From Methanosarcina sp. (GTDB lineage Archaea; Halobacteriota; Methanosarcinia; Methanosarcinales; Methanosarcinaceae): DNA of 10,797 nucleotides. The notes beneath the pieces are model-generated. The model saw only the letters and a list, made by a program, of their open reading frames with translations. It had not been told where the DNA came from and did no database searches. The stretch's first letter is position 1. Every line of letters starts with the position of its first letter. The position numbers and the translations under genes were made by a program. The stretch is taken from NCBI GenBank assembly GCA_013331265.1, contig DUGS01000202.1, positions 36,518-47,314 on the forward strand, written 5' to 3'. Below, one piece after another: positions 1-6,080 of this stretch.

Positions 1-3
1 GCA

Positions 4-140
4 GACTAATTTATAGATTATAACAATGAGCTTCGCTCAAGAGGACTAATTCATTGTTTTTAGCAGTAAACTTTGCTCAAGAGGGCAGTTTATGGATTTT
101 TGAAGTGAGCTTCGTTTAGATGGACGATGTACAGATTTTT
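4..140. repeat. Degenerate 40-nt tandem repeat, about 3.5 copies
   Basis: Two exact-length 40-nt units lie at 4-43 and 44-83, both starting GACTAATT and both ending GCTCAAGAG. A third, more diverged unit follows at 84-122 (GAGCTTCGTTTAGATG at its end), and a partial fourth starts at 123 (GACGATGTACAGATTTTTT). The shared core is AGCTTCGCTCAAGAGG or variants of it. There is no open frame running through the units. The array may extend beyond the left edge of the window. It is not a CRISPR array, because the units abut with no unique spacers. Confidence 0.7.
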
Positions 141-304
141 TAATCCGTAAAATGCAATTCGCTGCATCAAACCGATTATTTCATCACCTTTCTTTTCATA
201 ACGTAGAAATATCCTTTTCAGCCTGGGATAATGTCCATATTTTTTAACTTATTCATTAAATTAGTTCTCTTAAAGAATAACTGTTCTGAGGGTATCATAT
301 TATT
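141..304. other. A/T-rich non-coding leader before the acyl-CoA synthetase gene
   Basis: No gene is supported between the repeat array and the start codon at 305. The stretch is A/T-rich, as expected for an archaeal promoter region. A GAGGGT at 288-293, about 11 nt before the ATG at 305, is the likely ribosome binding site. A/T-rich tracts around 239-262 could hold a TATA box, but no single match stands out. Confidence 0.5.
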
Positions 305-1048
305 ATGAAGCAGGTAGACCTGGCCATTCCAGAATCGGGTTCAAGGGATTTGGCGGCTGAAATTCTTGACGCTGCACGAACCTCTGAGCGGTATACTCTG
401 GGCCTTGAATCTTTCGGCATCCTGAAAGCTTATGGTATTCCAGTAGTGAAAACTGTGTTTGCAAAGACTGAAGACGAAGCCTTCAGAGCTGCAGAGGAGA
501 TAGGTTATCCACTGGTGATGAAGGTTATCTCTCCACAGATTTCCCATAAATCGGATGTTGGAGGGATCAGGCTTTCTCTGCAGAATGGAGGCGATGTGAG
601 GGCTGCCTACCGGGAAATGATGGAAAGCATCCCCAGGAAAATACCGGATGCGGTCCTTGAAGGTGTCCAGATGCAGGAGATGCTCTCGGGCGGTAAAGAA
701 GTAATTATCGGGATGATCCGCGACCCTACTTTTGGGCCCATGTTGATGTTCGGGCTTGGTGGGGTTTATGTGGAAGTACTCAAGGATGTAAGGTTTGCCA
801 TTGCCCCTGTGAATGAAAAGGAAGCAAGGGAGATGATTACAGGGATCAAAACCTACCCGCTACTTGCCGGAGTCCGGGGCGCAAAACCTTCAGATATTGG
901 TGCTCTGGTCGATACTATTTTGGAGGTCTCAAGGCTCGTATGTGACTTTCCGCAAATTGAGGAATTTGAGATCAATCCCATGATGGTCTTTGAAGAAGGG
1001 AAGGGCGCTCTTGCTGTGGATATGAGACTTACTTTGAAGAAAAACTGA
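305..1048 (+). CDS. ADP-forming acyl-CoA (acetyl-CoA) synthetase, beta subunit, ATP-grasp
   Basis: This 247-residue cytoplasmic protein matches the stand-alone beta subunit of ADP-forming acetyl-CoA synthetase, which interconverts acyl-CoA, ADP and phosphate with acid, CoA and ATP. The ATP-grasp fold covers nearly the whole chain. The segment SPQISHKSDVGG (76-87) carries His81 at the position of the phosphate-relay histidine of this family. The later motifs IRDPTFGPMLMFGLGG (138-153) and EFEINPMMV (220-228) are typical nucleotide/metal-binding stretches. The length fits a beta-only subunit (about 230-250 residues), so it needs an alpha subunit, which is not in the window. The ATG at 305 has a GAGGGT about 11 nt upstream. 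The gene is probably monocistronic, since a strong terminator-like hairpin follows at 1098. Acyl specificity (acetyl, branched-chain, aryl) cannot be told from the sequence. Confidence 0.9.
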   Translation: MKQVDLAIPESGSRDLAAEILDAARTSERYTLGLESFGILKAYGIPVVKTVFAKTEDEAFRAAEEIGYPLVMKVISPQISHKSDVGGIRLSLQNGGDVRAAYREMMESIPRKIPDAVLEGVQMQEMLSGGKEVIIGMIRDPTFGPMLMFGLGGVYVEVLKDVRFAIAPVNEKEAREMITGIKTYPLLAGVRGAKPSDIGALVDTILEVSRLVCDFPQIEEFEINPMMVFEEGKGALAVDMRLTLKKN

Positions 1049-1097
1049 TATTTTATAATAATTGATAGTTTGACGAAAAATTGGTAGTTTGAAAAGG

Positions 1098-1126
1098 AAG
1101 TAACCGAATTGATTACTTTTTTTTTT
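1098..1126 (+). terminator. Hairpin and T-run terminator after the acyl-CoA synthetase gene
   Basis: AAGTAA (1098-1103) pairs with TTACTT (1113-1118) across a 9-nt loop. The right arm runs directly into a T tract, ten T's in a row at 1117-1126. U-tracts are the main known archaeal termination signal. The element sits 50 nt after the stop codon, ahead of the gene-free region. Confidence 0.75.
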
Positions 1127-1320
1127 GACTGGTCTTTTTTCTCTTTATTTTCTTCTTAACCCCTCCATAATCTGCCTGTTTATTTGCTACACCAATTTGC
1201 TTGCATGTTTGCCTGTCCGATTTATCCACTGCCAAGATTTATTTTTCGTCCCACTTGGGGAAGTTCTTCTTATTTTTCGATCTTCCTGCCCAAAATACTT
1301 TTCGGCATCAGCTGCCGGTG

Positions 1321-1338
1321 GTTTCAGAATTCTGAGAC
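1321..1338. promoter_or_regulatory. 18-nt palindrome, candidate operator
   Basis: The central 12 nt TCAGAATTCTGA (1324-1335) form a perfect palindrome. One G-T pair and two further Watson-Crick pairs extend the symmetry to 1321-1338. It sits about 24 bp upstream of the TATA-like box at 1362-1369, a position suited to a dimeric DNA-binding protein. The first gene of the downstream operon encodes a winged-helix regulator, so autoregulation is a reasonable but untested inference. Confidence 0.45.
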
Positions 1339-1361
1339 GTCTTGGGTTCAGGTCAAACTAA

Positions 1362-1369
1362 AAATATAA
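1362..1369 (+). promoter_or_regulatory. TATA-like box of the envelope operon
   Basis: AAATATAA lies in an A-rich context. Archaeal start sites usually fall about 25 nt downstream, which would be near 1391. That gives a leader of roughly 20-25 nt containing the GAGGTGG ribosome binding site at 1402-1408. Confidence 0.5.
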
Positions 1370-1436
1370 CATTTGTTTCGCACATAATAAGGGTAGTAAA
1401 TGAGGTGGTAGTACGATCCAGGAACGAAAAAGATTC

Positions 1437-2090
1437 GTGCTGGCTGTTGGTATCTTGCTTCTATCAAGCATTGTCGCCATTGACCTTCTTCTTGAAGACT
1501 CACCCGTGGTGATCCAGCTTGAAGGAGACACATTCAAAGTTGTGGATATTCCTTATGTGTATACAGTAAAAGAAGCTTATATTCTTCTTTTTTCAGGGTT
1601 TATGGGAGGGTTAGCTCTGGCTCAGGTTCTGCGGTCTTCAGGGATTCAGGACCCTGTTTTTTCCGTAACGAGTTCTGCATCTCAGGTAAAAGCTCTCAAT
1701 TTTGCAGCAGAGGAAGTTCCGGAGAGGGAATTTGAGGCTCCCGAAAAAAAATCTGAGTTCTTTTCTGAGAATGCCCCTGTCGGGGAATTTCGACCTTTAA
1801 GAATTAAGATTGATCCAACGGATGTTCTTTTGAGAGCCCTTGAAGGAGATGAAAGGAAAGCTGTTGAACTGATCGCAGCAAAGGGAGGGAGAATTCTCCA
1901 GAATGAGCTCGTGAATTCCCTTGATTTTTCCAAAGCCAAAGTTTCCCGGGTTCTTATGAGCCTGGAAAAAAGGGGCATAATTACAAAGAAAAAATACGGG
2001 CTTACCAACTGCATTTCGATTGCTGCTGATCTTCAATACAATGCTGGAATGAAGGATGCTGGAATGAAGGATGCGGAAATGGAGGAGTAA
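1437..2090 (+). CDS. Two-helix membrane protein with cytoplasmic winged-helix DNA-binding domain
   Basis: From the GTG at 1437 the protein has 217 residues. A hydrophobic helix at about 2-19, a short polar loop (20-46) and a second helix (47-66) give an inferred inside-out-inside topology, leaving the long C-terminal part in the cytoplasm. After a charged linker, residues 128-197 form a winged helix of the archaeal MarR-like/DUF7343 type (SKAKVSRVLMSLEKRGI is the recognition-helix region, followed by a basic wing KKKYG). It is therefore probably a membrane-tethered one-component regulator; its signal and target are unknown. The start is doubtful: the ribosome binding site GAGGTGG (1402-1408) fits a start at ACG 1413 or ATC 1416, which would add the charged residues IQERKRF before helix 1. 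The C-terminus carries a repeated GMKDA segment. It is first in a three-gene operon, with 1 nt between its stop and the next ATG. Confidence 0.8.
   Translation: MLAVGILLLSSIVAIDLLLEDSPVVIQLEGDTFKVVDIPYVYTVKEAYILLFSGFMGGLALAQVLRSSGIQDPVFSVTSSASQVKALNFAAEEVPEREFEAPEKKSEFFSENAPVGEFRPLRIKIDPTDVLLRALEGDERKAVELIAAKGGRILQNELVNSLDFSKAKVSRVLMSLEKRGIITKKKYGLTNCISIAADLQYNAGMKDAGMKDAEMEE
2043..2087 (+). repeat. 15-nt tandem repeat that contains the next gene's ribosome binding site
   Basis: The unit GCTGGAATGAAGGAT occurs exactly at 2043-2057 and 2058-2072. A diverged third copy, GCGGAAATGGAGGAG, lies at 2073-2087. The array encodes the repetitive C-terminal tail of the winged-helix membrane protein. 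The third copy supplies GGAGG (2081-2085), the ribosome binding site for the ATG at 2092. Confidence 0.85.
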
Positions 2091-2091
2091 T

Positions 2092-2952
2092 ATGAAGAAA
2101 AGTACCTTGATTTATGTTTCTGTTGCCTTATTGGTCCTGGCTCTTGGGGGTTTATGGTATTATGAAAATTCGGCTGATGTGCATATTGCAGCTATGAACG
2201 CTTCATCCATCGGGGTAAGGGAGCCAGGACAGCTGGATATAGTGCTTCAGAACAATGGTTCAAAGCCTGTGAACGTATGGCTTGAGGTTGAGAATACTTT
2301 TGTTGACAGTGATGGAGTGTCTCACCATAACTCTGGCCTGCTCATTCCCGGCAATTCCGGAGATCTATGGAGTGCTGAATTCGTTTCTCTTGAGAAACCG
2401 ATTTGTCTTCAACCTGGAAATAACTCGGCCAGCGTATGGATAGGGTATGCTCTTCCCGGAAAATATCCTGTAAAGGTGAAGGTTGTGGAGAATAGCAGGA
2501 CTCTTGATGAAGGCACATATCTGGTAAAGATTCCTCCTCCCGAAGTTCCTGAAAATCTCTCCCTGAAGCTGGAATATGAAATGGAGAGCAGGAATACTTC
2601 TGATGTTTACAGAATCTACGGCTACCTTATCAACAAAGGATCAGGCTCTGAAGATAATGTATCCACGAACCTGACAGTGATAGATGAGAGGACGGGGGAG
2701 ACGGTGTTTACATCTTCCGAGCTTTATGGTGTGAGGGAGTATGATAAAACTCCTCTGTGGACCTGGCCGGATTATCCCTATGCAGTTGTGGAAATCGCAC
2801 ATGGAGAGCCTTCCGGAGAGTCCTATATGCCCGTTAAAAATGTGGTGATTGGTGGAAGTGATGACCGTTTCCGGGTTAATGTAACTTCTACGTGGCAGGA
2901 TCGGGCGGTTTCTGCTGAGCTGTTCCTTCCTTCCGAGGAAAAGAGAAGGTGA
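2092..2952 (+). CDS. Signal-anchored exoplasmic protein, function unknown
   Basis: I do not recognise a defined family. The 286-residue protein starts MKKSTLIYV and has one hydrophobic segment (about 5-24), followed by a long polar part that should lie outside the membrane. That part looks beta-rich, with two stretches resembling CARDB/Ig-like folds: roughly 35-155 (QLDIVLQNNGSKPVNVWLEV) and 160-260 (YGYLINKGSGSEDNVSTNL). It has many N-glycosylation sequons (NAS, NGS, NLS, NTS, NVS, NLT, NVT), as in archaeal surface proteins. The ATG at 2092 was chosen over the one at 2071 because GGAGG lies 6 nt before it and a membrane segment follows at once. It is the middle gene of the operon and ends just before the HEAT-repeat gene. 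It may be the ligand-binding or structural partner of the neighbouring regulator. Confidence 0.8.
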   Translation: MKKSTLIYVSVALLVLALGGLWYYENSADVHIAAMNASSIGVREPGQLDIVLQNNGSKPVNVWLEVENTFVDSDGVSHHNSGLLIPGNSGDLWSAEFVSLEKPICLQPGNNSASVWIGYALPGKYPVKVKVVENSRTLDEGTYLVKIPPPEVPENLSLKLEYEMESRNTSDVYRIYGYLINKGSGSEDNVSTNLTVIDERTGETVFTSSELYGVREYDKTPLWTWPDYPYAVVEIAHGEPSGESYMPVKNVVIGGSDDRFRVNVTSTWQDRAVSAELFLPSEEKRR

Positions 2953-2957
2953 TGCGT

Positions 2958-4316
2958 ATGATAAAGCAACCTGAACTTTTCAACAGCAGACATGCAAAAA
3001 TTTTGCTACTCTTGTTTTTGTTTTCCGGAATCTGTGCAGGCTGCCTTGGCCAGGACCCTCTCGAGGCCAGGGTAGATAAACTGGTCCGGAACCTCGCAAA
3101 TGAAGACCAGAATATAAGTTATGCTTCGGCTTATGCACTTATCGATATAGGTGAACCTTCAGTGGACTCCTTAATAAAGGCTTTAAAAGACGATGACCCG
3201 CAGGCACGCAGCCTTGCTGCCTTTTCTCTTGGAAGGATAAGAGAACCAGGGGCTTCAAAAGCTCTTATTGAGGCTCTTGAAGACCCTGAGCCTGAAGTCC
3301 GTATGAATTCGGCTGAGGCTCTCGGTGAGCTGAAAGCTCCGGAAGCTGTAGACCCGCTTATTGAGCTTCTTGATTATGACAATGATGAAGTGCGCAGTAA
3401 AGTCGTATTTGCTTTGGGAGCCATAGGAGACCAAAAAGCTGCTGTCCCTCTTATAGATCTGTTTGGTGACAGGGAACTCGGGGATTCTGCGGCAAATGCT
3501 GTGGGAAACTTAGGAGGTAAAGAAGCTGTTGAAAAACTCCTTGGACTGCTGGACAGCAGGGACTCGAATGTCCGTATAAATAGCATTTGTGCCCTAAGGC
3601 AGATCCACGACCCTATAGCTATCCCTTACTTAATTGAAATGCTGAATGATAAGGTTCCAGAGGTAAGAAAGGAAGCCGCTTTTGCCCTGGGCTTTTTTAT
3701 AGAGCCAGAGGAAGCTGCCCAAACAGAGCTACCTCTTATTGATGCTCTTGGGGACAGCGAGCCCGAGGTACAGGAAGTCGCTGTTCGCTCTCTTGGGAAG
3801 ATTAAGAGCAAAGATTCGATCCCCTACCTTGAGGAGCTCCTTCAAGATAATAACCAGAACCTCCAGATTGCGGCCGTTACAGCTCTGGGAAAAATTGGAG
3901 ACCCTGAGGCTGTGGATTCTCTTACTCCACTTCTTGAATACGAGAAATGGCAGGTGAGAATGGAGGTTGTAGCTGCCCTCGTTGAAACTGGAGATCCCGG
4001 AGCAATTGATCCTTTAATCTCTTCCCTTGGGGATGAAAATTATAGAGTAAGGCAATGTGCTGCAGACGGTCTGGGAAAACTTGGAGATCAGAGAGCCGTA
4101 GAACCTCTCCTCAAAGCTCTGGAGACTGAAAGAGAAAGGGAGGTTCGGGTTGCGGAGGTCCGTGCTCTAGGGGAACTTGGAGGCCCCGAAGCTATTGAAG
4201 GTTTGCGCCGGGTCAGCACGGATATGGAAGAATATTGGAATGTGAGGACCACTGCAGAGGAGTTACTCAAAAAAATAGAGAGAGGTGAGAAGGTTAATGT
4301 CTACTCTACTTCTTGA
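2958..4316 (+). CDS. HEAT-repeat (PBS-lyase type) probable lipoprotein
   Basis: The 452-residue protein has a basic N-terminus, a hydrophobic core (ILLLLFLFSGI) and CAGC ending at Cys29. This resembles a lipobox, except that the -3 residue is Cys instead of the usual Leu/Val/Ile. Residues 36 to about 445 contain some 13 tandem HEAT/PBS-lyase repeats of about 31 residues, with the signature D(P/S)xAVxPLIxxLxDxxxxVRxxAAxALGxIG. One repeat near residue 170 is short, and one near residue 250 carries an insertion (FFIEPEEAA). Such alpha-solenoids bind other proteins; no catalytic residues are visible. The ATG at 2958 was chosen because AGGTGAT (2947-2953) sits 4 nt before it, although ATG 2952 overlaps the previous stop codon. 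As last gene of the operon, it is probably a surface scaffold working with the preceding gene product; this is inference. Confidence 0.88.
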   Translation: MIKQPELFNSRHAKILLLLFLFSGICAGCLGQDPLEARVDKLVRNLANEDQNISYASAYALIDIGEPSVDSLIKALKDDDPQARSLAAFSLGRIREPGASKALIEALEDPEPEVRMNSAEALGELKAPEAVDPLIELLDYDNDEVRSKVVFALGAIGDQKAAVPLIDLFGDRELGDSAANAVGNLGGKEAVEKLLGLLDSRDSNVRINSICALRQIHDPIAIPYLIEMLNDKVPEVRKEAAFALGFFIEPEEAAQTELPLIDALGDSEPEVQEVAVRSLGKIKSKDSIPYLEELLQDNNQNLQIAAVTALGKIGDPEAVDSLTPLLEYEKWQVRMEVVAALVETGDPGAIDPLISSLGDENYRVRQCAADGLGKLGDQRAVEPLLKALETEREREVRVAEVRALGELGGPEAIEGLRRVSTDMEEYWNVRTTAEELLKKIERGEKVNVYSTS

Positions 4317-4364
4317 TTTCTTCACATTTTTATTAATCTAGCAATAATTCCAAAAGTTTGGGGC

Positions 4365-4397
4365 CCTGGAGAGATACCTTAAAATTTCCAGGTTTTT
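4365..4397 (+). terminator. Hairpin with T5, candidate terminator of the three-gene operon
   Basis: CCTGGA (4365-4370) pairs with TCCAGG (4387-4392) across a 16-nt loop, and TTTTT follows at 4393-4397. It lies 49 nt after the HEAT-repeat gene stop. The long loop and short T-run make it a moderate candidate. Confidence 0.5.
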
Positions 4398-4403
4398 GAT
4401 CGA

Positions 4404-4434
4404 TAACAGTCAACTGTTAGCGTAAGCTATGCTA
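4404..4434. promoter_or_regulatory. Two adjacent inverted repeats upstream of the S-layer-like gene
   Basis: TAACAGT (4404-4410) and ACTGTTA (4413-4419) form a near-perfect 16-nt palindrome. It is followed by a TAGCGTA / TATGCTA hairpin (4418-4434; 7 pairs, one of them G-T, and a 3-nt loop). They lie 70-100 nt before the ATG at 4504. They could be operator sites or RNA hairpins in a leader; the sequence alone does not decide. Confidence 0.45.
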
Positions 4435-4503
4435 GATTTTTGAAAATCCCATAAAATGCCAAAAACATTTCGGAAATTATACACATACGGAGGAAAGAAC
4501 AAA

Positions 4504-5370
4504 ATGAAGATATATACAGTAGTTTCACTGGCTGCTCTTGCTGTCTTAATTGCAGTTGCATCAGGCACTGCAAGTGTAGCAGATAATGTTAGCAATGGAA
4601 CCACTACTTGTAATGTTGTTGGGACCAATTATGAATTAGATAGCTGGTCAAATGAACAGTATCCGGTAATTGATTTATTTGAAGAAAAATATGTCCCGCT
4701 GTTCTCCAGGGATGATGATATCTGGGACGCGCATGTTAACAAGCTTGCCAGTTTGATCCTTGACAGTAATGAAACGCACACTCTCAAACCCGGCGAAAAT
4801 GTCGACCTTGGCAATGGTTACACTCTTGATGTCAGGGAGATAGATATTGAAGGTGAGAATGTATGGCTTGAACTTACCAGGAGCGGACAGCATGTTGCAA
4901 ATAAAACTGTTTCTATCGATACTGATGATAACAAGACATGGACTGTTATCCTTGACGACGTTCAGGGCGAAAGCAATGTTGTTGTCATGAAAGTCCATGT
5001 CAAACAGTTGTTCGTGGGCGCAGAATCCAGCATCGTTTGGATTGATGGTATCTGGCTTATTGATTATGCAAATGCCAGGACCCTCAATATAGGAGATAAA
5101 TTAGGAGAGTTTACACTAAAAGAAATCATCAACGGGGTCGATGAATCTAATTTAGGAAGTCTTGTTTTTGAAAACGCTTCGTCTTCTGATAACACCTCAG
5201 TTGCGGATCACGCTTCACTTGACGATGATGCTCTCATATCCGATTCTCCTGCATCCCCTTCTCCTGAAAAGGGACAGGTTAAGTTTACTGACAAAAATGC
5301 AGGATCGCCCACTTCCTGGTACTGGAATTTCTTAAAGTATGTTACGATAAAAAGCAAAGAAATATTTTAA
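4504..5370 (+). CDS. Secreted S-layer-domain protein with truncated PKD remnant
   Basis: The 288-residue protein begins with a signal peptide (hydrophobic 5-20; possible cleavage after ASG or TAS, 19-24). Residues about 58-210 resemble the second half of the Methanosarcina S-layer domain (S_layer_rel_Mac, PF07752-like), with landmarks FEEKYVPLFSRDDDIW, GYTLDVREIDIEGENVWLEL and VDGIW-like IDGIWLIDYA. Known major S-layer proteins of this genus carry two full domain copies plus a C-terminal membrane anchor. This one has a single partial copy and no anchor, so it may be a minor, secreted or loosely bound envelope protein. An acidic, serine-rich linker follows. Residues 258-276 (VKFTDKNAGSPTSWYWNF) match the first half of a PKD domain, which then stops abruptly. 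Several N-glycosylation sequons are present. GGAGG at 4489-4493 lies 10 nt before the ATG, so the longer frame from 4456 is rejected. Confidence 0.85.
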   Translation: MKIYTVVSLAALAVLIAVASGTASVADNVSNGTTTCNVVGTNYELDSWSNEQYPVIDLFEEKYVPLFSRDDDIWDAHVNKLASLILDSNETHTLKPGENVDLGNGYTLDVREIDIEGENVWLELTRSGQHVANKTVSIDTDDNKTWTVILDDVQGESNVVVMKVHVKQLFVGAESSIVWIDGIWLIDYANARTLNIGDKLGEFTLKEIINGVDESNLGSLVFENASSSDNTSVADHASLDDDALISDSPASPSPEKGQVKFTDKNAGSPTSWYWNFLKYVTIKSKEIF

Positions 5371-5460
5371 ATTGAAAAAGATACAAATATCTGTCCAGAG
5401 GAAAAGAGATAATGTTTTTGAGTTCTTTACTTCCAGGAACCGGAAAGGAGGTTGAAAGAT

Positions 5461-5985
5461 TTGGAGATAACTGAGGATCTGGTTCCTGTGTTTGTCCTTT
5501 CGCTTCCGGATGAGGTGCCTTTGCTTGCAAGGACTCTTTCAAGGGCTCTTCCAATGCAAATCCTTAAACAGCTTCAGAAAAAACAAATGTCTGCAGGTGA
5601 ACTTGCATCCGTACTTGGGATTCGCCTGAATACATTGACATATAACCTTGAAGTACTGGAAAAAGCTGGTCTGATAAAGGTCGTGCAGATAAAATGGAGT
5701 TGTAAAGGTCGTGAAGTAAAAATCTATGCCCCTGCGGAGCAGCCGGTTTTACTGGTGCCCAGGGCAAACAGAGACGGCAATCCTTTTGTCCTGGACACTC
5801 TGGAAAAAACACTGGTAAATTGTCGGGAAAGCCTTCCGGGAAGAGAAATTCCATTTGCCGAGTGGTCAGAAAAAAATGATAAACCCGTATACTCCGATAA
5901 AAAGCACAATAATCCGGAAGCTTTCTCAGCCTATACCCGCTATGCTGTTCTTTTCCCTGTCAAGGAAGCCCATGACCATGATTGA
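5461..5985 (+). CDS. ArsR-like winged-helix transcriptional regulator
   Basis: This 174-residue cytoplasmic protein has a winged-helix domain at about 24-95. The helix-turn-helix is MSAGELASVLGIRLNTLTYN (residues 43-62), followed by LEVLEKAGLI and a wing ending in GREVKIYAPAE. The C-terminal 70 residues are polar, contain no membrane helix or recognisable ligand domain, and end in HDHD. No Cys cluster typical of metal-sensing ArsR proteins is visible; the single CK in the wing is not enough. The start is non-AUG: GGAGG (5447-5451) sits 9 nt before TTG 5461, whereas TTG 5452 directly abuts it, so 5461 is preferred. It lies 90 nt after the S-layer-like gene on the same strand and may regulate it, or be co-transcribed with it; neither is shown. 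Confidence 0.8.
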   Translation: MEITEDLVPVFVLSLPDEVPLLARTLSRALPMQILKQLQKKQMSAGELASVLGIRLNTLTYNLEVLEKAGLIKVVQIKWSCKGREVKIYAPAEQPVLLVPRANRDGNPFVLDTLEKTLVNCRESLPGREIPFAEWSEKNDKPVYSDKKHNNPEAFSAYTRYAVLFPVKEAHDHD

Positions 5986-6004
5986 AACTTTCACAAGGGT
6001 CATG
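5971..6004. other. Inverted repeat over the regulator stop codon
   Basis: CATGACC (5971-5977) and GGTCATG (5998-6004) form a perfect 7-bp stem with a 20-nt loop that includes the stop codon. A second, mutually exclusive 7-bp pairing is possible (ACCATGA with TCATGGT). There is no T-run after it, so it is a weak candidate for a 3'-end signal. Confidence 0.3.
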
Positions 6005-6080
6005 GTTATTATGAGAAGCGGGCTCCTGCGAGCACATGGTATGGAGCAGTTTTAATCAGGTCGTATTTCTTCAGGCCTGT

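Larger units (their letters stand above)
1127..1412. other. Gene-free, pyrimidine-rich region upstream of the envelope operon
   Basis: The short open frames here look like chance frames in pyrimidine-rich DNA: they lack ribosome binding sites and recognisable sequence. The region holds the palindrome at 1321-1338, a TATA-like box at 1362-1369 and the ribosome binding site GAGGTGG at 1402-1408. A three-codon frame ATG AGG TGG TAG (1400-1411) overlaps that ribosome binding site and is probably accidental. Confidence 0.55.

Noticed and set aside
4..140. CRISPR array
   Set aside because: Units of about 40 nt abut each other without unique spacers, and they are degenerate. There are no cas genes in the window.
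1125..1369. Two overlapping + strand reading frames of 61-78 codons
   Set aside because: They start within or just after a terminator T-run, have no ribosome binding site, and their residue make-up (rich in F, L, S, C) reflects pyrimidine-rich DNA.
1400..1411. Three-codon leader frame ATG AGG TGG TAG
   Set aside because: It coincides with the ribosome binding site GAGGTGG and is most simply a chance ATG.
4456..4503. Extended N-terminus for the S-layer-like protein
   Set aside because: It would place a charged stretch before the signal peptide; GGAGG at 4489-4493 clearly serves the ATG at 4504.
5855..6055. Frameshifted continuation of the winged-helix regulator
   Set aside because: The overlapping frame has no recognisable domain or membrane helix, so a broken gene cannot be supported.
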